Assembly: GCA_052173655.1 (NCBI GenBank)
Contig: JBQMYD010000004.1
Coordinates: 186,001-250,000, forward strand
Reading direction: 5' to 3'
DNA: 64,000 nucleotides
From: RGIG9060 sp052173655
Lineage (GTDB): Bacteria > Spirochaetota > Spirochaetia > Treponematales > Treponemataceae
Below the pieces are notes generated by a model. It had not been told where the DNA came from. It did not search any database and saw only the letters and a program-made list of their open reading frames with translations. Shown piece by piece: positions 1 to 9,800 of the stretch (position 1 is its first letter; the number at the start of each line of letters is the position of its first letter). The position numbers were made by a program, and so were the translations under genes.

Positions 1-1138
1 TTTAAAAGAAAAAACCGGACACTCTACAATTGCTGTTACTGAGGACGGAACTGCTAACGGCAAACTTTGCGGAATTATAACAGGTAGGGATTATAGATTG
101 GGTGTTACTCCTCTTGATACTAAAGTAAGGGAATGCATGACATCTTTTGCAGATTTAATAACAGGGAACGACGGTATTTCTCTTTCCGAAGCAAACGATT
201 TAATTTGGGAGAAAAAATTAAATGTCCTTCCAATTGTAGATAAGGATGGAAATTTAAAATACATGGTTTTTAGAAAGGATTATGCAAGTCATGAGGCACA
301 TCCTTTGGAACTTCTGGATTCAAAACACAGGTATATTGTAGGAGCAGGAATTAATACCCGCGATTATATGGAAAGAGTGCCTGCTCTTTTAAAAGCCGGG
401 GTAGATGTAATGACTTTGGATTCCAGTGAAGGTTTTACAGAGTGGCAAAGGAAGGCTTTGCAGGATATTCATAAAAATTGGCCACAAGCAAAAATTGGGG
501 CAGGTAATGTGGTTGATGCAGAAGGCTTTAATTTTCTTGCACAAGCCGGAGCTGATTTTGTAAAAGTAGGAATTGGTGGCGGTTCCATTTGTATTACCCG
601 TGAACAAAAAGGTATAGGAAGGGGACAGGCTACTGCTACTATCGAAGTTGCAAAAGCTCGTCATGAATATTTTAAAAAAACCGGAGTTTATATTCCTATT
701 TGTTCTGACGGAGGAATTGTGCACGACTATCATATGACTTTGGCTTTAGCTATGGGAGCAGATTTTTGTATGCTGGGACGATATTTTGCCCGATTTGATG
801 AAAGTCCTACAAATAAACTTATTGTAAACGGAAATTACGTAAAAGAGTATTGGGGAGAAGGTTCTAATCGTGCAAGAAACTGGCAGCGTTACGATATGGG
901 TGGAGCAAGTAAGCTGAGTTTTGAAGAAGGTGTAGATTCGTATGTTCCTTATGCAGGAACATTACATGATAACGTAACCGTGAGTATGAATAAGATGCGT
1001 CATACAATGTGCAATTGCGGGGTTCTTTCAATTCCTGAATTACAGGAAAATGCAAAAATTACGCTTGTAAGTCAAGCAAGTCTTGCAGAAGGCAGTGCTC
1101 ACGATGTGCTTGTAAAAACAACTTCTATTCAAAGTTAA
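1..1138 (+). CDS. guaB: IMP dehydrogenase, 3' part (5' end outside window)
   Basis: Oxidises IMP to XMP with NAD+, the committed step of GMP synthesis in the cytoplasm. The reading frame is open from base 2, so the N-terminus lies upstream of the window. The visible part begins inside the CBS regulatory pair (a second CBS-like stretch with NVLPIVDKDG), then returns to the TIM barrel with LDSSEGFTEW and the catalytic loop around GIGGGSICITRE, whose Cys is the expected nucleophile. The usual loop reads GPGS, so the GGGS variant is slightly unusual. The C-terminal flap and MRHTMCNCG tail are complete. It is followed by a separate promoter for the next gene. The family assignment is secure; nothing can be said about its own promoter. 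Confidence 0.95.
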   Translation, partial: LKEKTGHSTIAVTEDGTANGKLCGIITGRDYRLGVTPLDTKVRECMTSFADLITGNDGISLSEANDLIWEKKLNVLPIVDKDGNLKYMVFRKDYASHEAHPLELLDSKHRYIVGAGINTRDYMERVPALLKAGVDVMTLDSSEGFTEWQRKALQDIHKNWPQAKIGAGNVVDAEGFNFLAQAGADFVKVGIGGGSICITREQKGIGRGQATATIEVAKARHEYFKKTGVYIPICSDGGIVHDYHMTLALAMGADFCMLGRYFARFDESPTNKLIVNGNYVKEYWGEGSNRARNWQRYDMGGASKLSFEEGVDSYVPYAGTLHDNVTVSMNKMRHTMCNCGVLSIPELQENAKITLVSQASLAEGSAHDVLVKTTSIQS

Positions 1139-1178
1139 TATGTTTTGAGCTTTATTGAAAATACAAAAATAAAAAAAA

Positions 1179-1207
1179 TCGACAAAACCGTGCTTTTGAG
1201 ATAGAAT
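1179..1207 (+). promoter_or_regulatory. Sigma-70-like promoter giving a leaderless start
   Basis: The -35 is TCGACA (1179-1184), the spacer is 17 bp and the -10 is TAGAAT (1202-1207); each hexamer has 5 of 6 consensus bases. Transcription would start about 7 nt downstream, at the ATG of 1215. There is no Shine-Dalgarno sequence. Confidence 0.6.
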
Positions 1208-1214
1208 TATGAGT

Positions 1215-3836
1215 ATGGAGAAAAAAACGGCAAAAAAAACTTTACTTGTAGTTAGTGATGATAAACAGTTTTACGAGGAAATATTAAAGTTATTTAAAAA
1301 TAAAATTGATATTGTTGTAAAAGGGACAACGAAATCTGCTTTTGAAGAACTGGAATATGATCGCTATAACCAGCAAATTGTTTTGATTGTTCTGGATTTT
1401 GATCTACCTGATGATTCTGCAATTAATTTTATTGAAAACTTAAAAATAGATTCAGTTTTTGAAGAAATACCTGTGATAGGTGTTGCGTCTTTTTTTTCTC
1501 AAGAAAAAGAAATTCAATATTTAAAACAAGGTGTGGCGGACTGTATTGTAAAGTCTTTTAACAATCAGGCTTTTTTTCATAAAGTTCTTAATTTTGTAAA
1601 TGTCCATGAGATTTCAAAAATGAAGGTTGAATATCTTTTAAATGATGAGCGAAACCGTCTTGAGGATGAATTGAATAAGATGGCTAACGTTGATGAATTG
1701 ACCGGAATTTTTAATAAACATTCTTTTACAGAAGCTACCGAAAGAATGTTAAAGATACATAAAGACAAAAATTTTGTAATTATTCGTTTTAATATTGAAC
1801 GGTTTAAAGTTATAAATGATTTGTTCGGTTCAAGCGTAGGTGATTTGATTCTTGTTGATGTTGCCAATGCTCTAAAAAGAATTTTCACAAATATCGTAAA
1901 AAATGAAAAAAATCCGGAAGATAATGAAAAAAACTTTACAGAAACCTACGGAAGACTTGTAGCAGATCACTTTGTTGCCTGTTTTGAAGTAGGCTCTAAA
2001 AATATCGAGCAAATATTACTGGAAATTGAAAAAGAAATAGATGTTCATGCTTTAAATTATGCTGTTCAAATAAAGGTTGGTGTATATAAAATTTCCGATA
2101 AATCCATGGATATTGATACCATGTGCGATAGGGCTAACTTGCCGCTACAGGCAATAAAAGGAAATTATTTAAAAAACATTGCTTATTACGATAAAACCTT
2201 ACGAGATGTTCTTTTACAGGAACAAGAATTTGTTACAGAAATGCCCAATGCGCTTGAAAATAACGAGTTTGAAATATATTTGCAACCGATTGTAAGTATT
2301 TTTGAAGAAAGAATTGTAGGAGCGGAAGCTTTGGTAAGATGGAACCATCCTAAAAGAGGTCTTTTAGCTCCGGGAGGCTTTGTTCCTTTTTTTGAAAAAA
2401 GCGGTCTTATTGCAAAACTTGATCAGTATGTTTGGACTTGTGCATTTGCATATCAAAGAGAACGCATAAAACGAAAACTTCCTGAGATTTCGATTTCTGT
2501 AAACATAAGCCGTATGAGTTTGTACAATCCTCACCTTTGTGATGATATTATAAATTTGTCTAAAAAGTATGAAGTTCCGCCCAAACTTTTAAAGCTTGAA
2601 ATTACCGAATCTGCCTACAATGATAATCCTGAGCAACTTTTATGTACTATGAACGCTTTGCACAAATACGGATTTATCATTCTGATGGATGATTTCGGCT
2701 CCGGGTATTCTTCTCTTAACATGTTAAAAGAAATTCTTGTAGACGTTCTAAAAATTGACATGTGTTTTTTACAAGATTTTGGAAAATCTCCCAGATCTGC
2801 CAGCATTCTAACTTCTATAGTGCGTATGGCAAAGTGGTTAAAAATTCCTGTTGTCTGCGAGGGTGTAGAAACACAAAATCAATTGGACTTTTTAAAAGAA
2901 ATAGGTTGTGAATTTGTACAAGGATTTTATTATTCAAAACCGGTTCCTATCAGTGAATTTGAAGAACTTGAAAAGAAAAAATTGTGTTCAAAAATTCCAA
3001 TTACTTCTCTTGTAACTGATATTATGGAGCTAAATTCGATTTTCGACGGAAATGAATTTTTAAGCAGACTTTTCAATACCTTTGTAGGGGCTATAGGTTT
3101 TTATGAATTTACAGGAAACTATCTTGAAGTTTTCAGAGTAAACGATAACTATCACAATATAATGAACTATACACCGCTTTCATTCCATTCTAACAAGGCA
3201 AATGTTTTTGAAATGGTAGTACCGGAGGATAGGCAAATCTTATTAAATGCATGTAAATCTGCTGCTGAAGGAAAAATGCCCGGAGAAATTAAAATTCGTC
3301 GTTATATTTCGGATGGAACTGTAATTTGGCTTAGTGTTGTAGTTCGCTATATCGGAGGTAATGAAGAGCGTTCTATAGTTTGTTGTGCAATGAATAATAT
3401 TACCGAGCAAAAAGTTTCAGAAGCAAGAATCAAAGAGCAGTCTTTAACTTTGACTTATTATATCGATTTTATGAGGAATGTTTTGGATAACGTTCCTTAT
3501 GCCGTATGTCAGTATACTACTCATGATGAACCTAAAACTCTTTTTGCAAATAGAGCTTGTTATAAAATGTACGGAATTAATCATCCTACAGATTTTATAG
3601 CTGATAAGGTTTTTTCGGAATTAAAACTTTTTTCTCATGCCGACATAGATTCGTTTAAAAAAATGTTGAAACGTGTTAAGGAGACAGGTAAAGCGGAGCG
3701 GTATTCTGCCGATATTATACAAAGATCAGGTAAAGTTTTATCTGTAAAGGGTGAAGTAAGCCTGCTTATATCACATAACGGTGAAATGGTTTTTCAAGAT
3801 ACCTTTTATGAAGCAAAAAAAGAAAGCAAAGTATAA
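1215..3836 (+). CDS. Response-regulator c-di-GMP phosphodiesterase (REC-GGDEF(degenerate)-EAL-PAS-PAS)
   Basis: Predicted cytoplasmic cyclic-di-GMP phosphodiesterase of 873 residues. The order is a receiver domain (about 8-130, acidic pair SDD, phospho-acceptor in VLDFDLPDD near 60, Lys in IVKSF), a GGDEF domain (about 165-330) whose signature is replaced by VADHF near 247, so cyclase activity is unlikely, and an EAL domain (about 345-600). The EAL domain keeps the catalytic set: EAL in AEALVRW, NISR, EITES, DDFGSGYSS, LKID, CEGVET and QGFYYSKP. Two C-terminal PAS-like segments (about 630-735 and 750-872) may sense a signal. No membrane segment is present. An ATG at 1209 is also in frame, but the promoter places +1 at about 1214-1215, so ATG 1215 is preferred. 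The downstream exported giant begins right after or overlaps its 3' end. Confidence 0.88.
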   Translation: MEKKTAKKTLLVVSDDKQFYEEILKLFKNKIDIVVKGTTKSAFEELEYDRYNQQIVLIVLDFDLPDDSAINFIENLKIDSVFEEIPVIGVASFFSQEKEIQYLKQGVADCIVKSFNNQAFFHKVLNFVNVHEISKMKVEYLLNDERNRLEDELNKMANVDELTGIFNKHSFTEATERMLKIHKDKNFVIIRFNIERFKVINDLFGSSVGDLILVDVANALKRIFTNIVKNEKNPEDNEKNFTETYGRLVADHFVACFEVGSKNIEQILLEIEKEIDVHALNYAVQIKVGVYKISDKSMDIDTMCDRANLPLQAIKGNYLKNIAYYDKTLRDVLLQEQEFVTEMPNALENNEFEIYLQPIVSIFEERIVGAEALVRWNHPKRGLLAPGGFVPFFEKSGLIAKLDQYVWTCAFAYQRERIKRKLPEISISVNISRMSLYNPHLCDDIINLSKKYEVPPKLLKLEITESAYNDNPEQLLCTMNALHKYGFIILMDDFGSGYSSLNMLKEILVDVLKIDMCFLQDFGKSPRSASILTSIVRMAKWLKIPVVCEGVETQNQLDFLKEIGCEFVQGFYYSKPVPISEFEELEKKKLCSKIPITSLVTDIMELNSIFDGNEFLSRLFNTFVGAIGFYEFTGNYLEVFRVNDNYHNIMNYTPLSFHSNKANVFEMVVPEDRQILLNACKSAAEGKMPGEIKIRRYISDGTVIWLSVVVRYIGGNEERSIVCCAMNNITEQKVSEARIKEQSLTLTYYIDFMRNVLDNVPYAVCQYTTHDEPKTLFANRACYKMYGINHPTDFIADKVFSELKLFSHADIDSFKKMLKRVKETGKAERYSADIIQRSGKVLSVKGEVSLLISHNGEMVFQDTFYEAKKESKV

Positions 3837-3852
3837 AAATTTTCTCACAAAT

Positions 3853-6800
3853 ATGTCTAATTTTTCGTCAAAGTTTTTAGTCAGTTTTTTGATCTTATCG
3901 TGTCTTGTGTTGTTTGTGCCTGTTTTTTTGTTTGCACAGGCGCTTTTAAATCCGGATTATACATGGACAGGCGGTGGAGATGGTATAAGCTGGAATGATC
4001 CTGCCAATTGGGGCGAGAGTGCTGCAGACAGATATCCTCATCGTAGTACGGATATTGCATACATTGCAGGAAACTCTGCTTCTCCTATTTCTGTAAATGT
4101 GTTGAATGATCTGGATATAAAAGCATTAATATTGGGATTGTCGGATACAACTCATTTTCCATCTTTTTCACCTGTTGTACTAAATACAAACGGAAAAACG
4201 GTTACAACCGAATATATTTATTTGGCAAGTAAAGACGGATCTTCTTCTGCAAATGATTCCAACACTACAATCAGCGGGGGCGGAAAAGTTATTGCAACAA
4301 CAGGCTTTGTTTTTCCTGACAGCCATGCTCATTCTTTTACGGTGGATGCAGGTTCTGTATTAGAAATTAGATCAGGATTTTACGGAAGCAGTACTACAGG
4401 TTCTTTGATATTTAATGGAAACGGTACTCTGCATCTTCCTGCCAGCGGTGCCAGATTGGATCTTGGCCCTTGCCGAATTACTTATACAACTTTTTCCGGA
4501 AGTATTTTACCTTATGGAAAACCTGCTGATTATTATTATTCGATAACTAAAAGTGCTGACAATAATTTTCCTACAGGGAATGTTAATTTTACGGCAACTT
4601 TCGTTTCATCTTCTACGGTGTTACAAAATTATATTTATACAGCAACGATTATAAACAACGATTCAACAACAGCTGAAAGTTATAAGCTAAACGGACATCC
4701 TGTTGCAGATGGAGTAAAAGAAACTTCAAATATTTCAGCTCTTACAGGTTCTTTGAATTTTGATCTTGACTGCTTATCGGCAGATATAGATTCCGGAGAT
4801 GGAATAAGAATTGTGTTCAGAACTCCCGACGATTCAATGGTATTGTGCGTTTATGAATTTATAAAGGGAAAGTTTTCATGGAACGGGAGTGTAAATTCGG
4901 AATGGACGAATATAAACAACTGGAATAACATTCCTGCCGGAGTTTCATTAAATGATTTGAGTGCATACGATATAGAAATAAATTCAGGGGTTGTGAATTT
5001 TCCGAATATAAGTTCAGATGTAAAATTAAAAAAACTGATAATTGCTTCAAATTCCTATGTTACCCAAAGCGGAGGAATATTAACCTTAGGTAACGGTTCT
5101 GATGGAGGAATAACTTGTAGCGGAAACGGAGGTTTTAAATCTTCCGGAGGAACTGCAAAATTTAGAAATGGTACCGGATTTTCTTTGCAAATTCCTACCG
5201 AAGGAAAATTTTATAATCTTGAAACGGAAAGTGCAGGTTCTGTTAATTTTGAAAATGATATCTATATTGCAGGCGATTATTCGGATAACGGAAATTCTAC
5301 TTTTGCCGGAAATGTGATTTTTAATGGAAATTCTGTGCAGCATTTTAAGCCGAATATCACAAAAACCTATGCAAGTGTAATAAATAAAAAAAATAGCGGA
5401 GCTTTACATTTTGACGATTCTGTAAAAATTACAAATTATCAAGATACAGCCGGGAATGTAGATGAAATTTTTACTTCTTCGGCAACCTTTTCCAATGCAG
5501 TAAATTTTACAACGCTTGGAAATATAACAATTGGAAATGTTTTAACTTCTCCCGGTTGTGTTTTTAAGCAAAAAATCATTACTTCTGCCGGAGCAAAGAT
5601 TAGGGGAAATGTAACTTTTTCCGGAGGTTCGACTTATTCCAAACAAATTTTGCAAAATTCATCCGGTACGACTTTTGTTATTGAAGGAACTGTGAATATT
5701 ACAGGATTTTTTTCTCAACAAGGAGATTTGTCTGTAACTTCAGATATTTTAAATTCTAAAGAATACGAAATAAAAGGTACTGCTATTTCCGCTGGAAATT
5801 TTACAAATGCTGCGGGATCCAAGCTATATTTGTCAAATCCGTATAATTTAGTTTTACAAAAAAATGCTGACTTCCAGAATATAACGGAAAACATCGGAGG
5901 TAAACTTACTTTTAACGTAGGAAATACTCAAACTTTTACTACGAATTCAACGGCTTTTTATTCTCATATTTATATAGAAAAATCAGGTACAAATGTTTTA
6001 ACGATTTTGAATACTTTAAAAGTTGGAATATTTGATGTAAAAGAGGGAAAAGTCAGGACTTCTTCAGATGTTTCTATAAGTGAAGATTCCAAAATTTATA
6101 CTTCCGGAAATTTAACTTGTGACGGAACTTTGGTTGCTGAAAAAAATCTTACAAATTTGGGTTCCTTTACGGCAAATCAAAATGTAATTGTAAACGGTAA
6201 TTTTCTTACAAGCAATGTATTTGTTTTTGCAAGTAACAAAGTTTTTACTGTAAAGAAAAATGTTTCGGATGACAGCAGCGGTTCAAGTACTTGGAACGGC
6301 AAATTGATTTTTAACGGTACAATAGAACAAGTTTTTTCACCAAATCAAGCTTCTTCGTACACGGAAATTGAAGTTGAAAAGACAAGCGGGAACTTTTTTG
6401 TAAAAAATTCTATGTTGACTGCTGTAAAATTTTTTATAAAAAAGTGTACAGTTTCAACTTTTGAAGAAAATGTTTCGATTGCAGATTTCAAAGATACTTT
6501 GCAAGCAGGCAGTATTGTTTTTAAAGGAAATTCCGTTTTTTCAAATTTAGCGGGAACAGAATTTCTTACATCCGGGCATTTGATTTTAGGTGATGAACTT
6601 ACTGATACTTTTTCTTTTGCCAACGGTTCTTCATTTGCAGATTTTACTCATAGGGCAGGGGATTCTTCCATAAAGGGTGTTTTGAATACCGGAAAAATTT
6701 TTCTTGAAAAGACAGATTTTGAAGGTACTATAAATGCAACTTCGGTTGAAATTTCAACTGTAAACGGTTTTGATTTTTCAATAAAGGGTAATTCTACGAT

Positions 6801-9800
6801 TTCCACTTCTACGGGAATTGGCAGTCAAATTTATAACGGGAAAATTTGTGCTACAGGAGAGATTTTACTAACCGGTAAGGATATTTTTATAAACAAGGCT
6901 TTTGGACAGTATATTCCGCCTTCATCTCCTGCACTTACACCTGCCGCACTTACCGTTACGAATTCGGGAAAACTTACGATTTTAGATATTACAAGTTCAG
7001 CTGATATGGAAAATATCGATGTATTTTGCAAGAAGTTTGTTCAAAACGGAACAGGCTTGGTAGAAATTGCAGGTGATATAAAAACTCAATCCGGAGCAGG
7101 CGGTGATATTATTTTTTCAGGGCCTTGCAGCCTTACAGGCAACATAAAAATAGAATCCGGCGATAAAATTACATTTAATTCAACTGCATCTATAGATTCC
7201 GATACTACGCAAAACAGAAAGCTGACTTTAACTTCTTTGGGTGATATGACCTTGAGTTCTCATATAGGTTCTGTAAAAGAGCCGGGAGATGTAAATATTA
7301 CTTGCGGCAGAGTTTTGCAGATAAAAGCTCCAATTACGAGTACCGGTCATATTTTTTCAAATTGTAACGGGACTATAGGTTATACTGATATTCAAAATGC
7401 TGCGGTTTTAACAGCAGGTCTTAATGAAAATATATCGCTTAATGGAACATATCCTCAATCGGACATACAAATTGCCGGAAGTTTAATTTCTTCAGGAAGC
7501 GGCAAAATTACATCAAATAAAAATGTGTTTTTATACAAAAACGGTTCAACGGACAGTTCTTCCATTGTATTAGGTGGTGGAAATGCCGGTAGTTACGGTA
7601 TTGAGTTGACAGGCGGAAGTTTGTATTCATTTGCTTTCGGAAAAAATGTTACTTTTAATTCTTCTGTGAAAGTTTCTGAAAATATACAACTTCTTGGAGG
7701 AACTTTTACTTTAGGTAATGATTGTACTGAAATAACTGCCGAAGGTGATTTGGTTTTAATGAAAGGTGAAACAGCGGGAGCTTCTTCTATTTATAAGGAT
7801 AGTGAAAGCGGAGTTGAAGATCTTTTTAGTTACAAAAATTCAGGAAGGACAAGTTCCACTGTAGGAAATGTCAGTGGAAATACCAATGCTGCACAAGGAG
7901 TTATGAAAACGGATTTGCCTTCCGGTGTCGTTGTTGGAACATTGTTTAGTGCAACTTTTGTAAGTGGAACTCTTAACGGAAAAAAACTTTCTTGCAATAC
8001 CGGAAATTTTTATGCTAACGGAATTGATTTTAATGCGACTGCGGATTGGGACTTAGATATTGCCGATACGGATTCTTCTCTCAATGCTTTTGCGGAAATG
8101 TACAATTGTACTGTAGATTATTGTAAATCATCTTTTGATGTTGCTGCCGGCGAAAATTGCGTTGTGGGAGGTAACTGCTCAAAAGTTTGGAATACGCAGC
8201 CGATTTTGACTCAAGTTTACACGATTTATGATGATACGATTCATGTAAAGTTTTTGGACGGAAAAAGCGGTATAAATCCTAAACCTGAATTAAAAATAGA
8301 AAACTCTAACAATGAAATAACAAAAGCTGTCAGTGCTATAAAACTTACGGACGGTACCGTTGCATTTGATGGAGCCTATGTTGATTCCGAGTGTACTGAC
8401 AGTACAGACGGAAAGGGCGATATTTGTGAATTTTATCTTAGAGTTTCCAATCAAACAAAAAGATGGAATACGGATGCAACAGGTTCGTCAAAAGGTGATG
8501 ACGGCAGTGCAAACGGGCATAGTGCAAGTACAGACAGAGGTCGTCCTTCAGAAAGACCGACTCATCGTAACAATATTCCAAATATTTCAATGCCGAAAGC
8601 ACTACCGATTGCACAAAGCGGTATTGGGGAAGTTCTTTATGCTACGCTTCGTGATAAAAATAAAAACAGAATTAGGCATTATTATTCTTCAACACCGGGA
8701 GCTGCCGGTAGAGATAATGTCAACGATGGCGGAACGGCAGGTAAGCGTTATGCAAAAGTTGAAGATAGATGTTCTCCTGTTTTGGTAGGAGCTTATACAG
8801 GACAGGAACTACATTATTTTGATTTGTTATCTCCGGACAACTTACCGCATTTTGATTCTCATAACTTTATTGAATTTGTTTATTCTGAGGCAGTATCAAT
8901 AGGAACTTTGACTGCAAGTGCACAAAATATACGAGTAACCTCTGCGTTGGGTGAAATTTCTAATGGAATCGGAGCAAACCCTAACGGAATAACTGTGGCA
9001 GGGCTTGCATCTATTGAAAACGGTAATATAAGTTGCGGTTCTGTTGCTGCTGACGGAACAAGTTTTTCTGAAGATGATAGTACTATCCATGCACTTTACA
9101 GAAAGTTTGCAACAAAATCATCAGATGCCAGAGGTTCTGATATGTTGCCGCCTTCTTCCCCTGCTTCTACCGCGGCATTTTATGATCAGAGCCACAGAGT
9201 AAGAATAAGTATTGCAGGTTTTGTAGATGGAAATGTTCTTGTAAACGGAAAAAATCATAATTATTGGCCGGGTTTTATAGACAGCGGAATAAATCCTTCC
9301 GGACTTGTTTCTCCTATTGCAAATGCTCAAATAAAAGATATTTCCGGCAACACAAACGTTTTGGATACTTCTTCTGCTCATTTGACCCATCCTGTATGGG
9401 ATGTACGTATAGAAAAAACATTATCTACTTCAACTCTTTACGGAGATTGGGATCTTTCACCTCCGGTTTTTGCAAATTATTTGGGACATGCAGATTGGAA
9501 TATCGATATTCTAAGTTCACTTATGACAGAAATAATCGGAACTGATCATAGCAACAATACAAAAGTTGACAACATGGAGATACACTTTTTTGACAATACT
9601 CCTTTGTTTTTGCCTTCCGATGAATACAAATGGGTATCAAAACTCGGTTGGCGTCAATCCGGAACTTTGGTTGATCCTGCTCAAGACGTTGTTGGAGGAA
9701 GCAGAGGCTTTATCCGAACTGATGTTTCAAATTCCAGTAGGACTTCAGGAGGAATCAGGGTTTCAAGTCTTTTAAATTCTATAAAAGGATTTTCATTTAA

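Noticed and set aside
8360..8788. Plus-strand open frame of 142 codons inside the giant surface protein gene
   Set aside because: A different frame within an intact gene, no ribosome-binding site and no recognisable protein.
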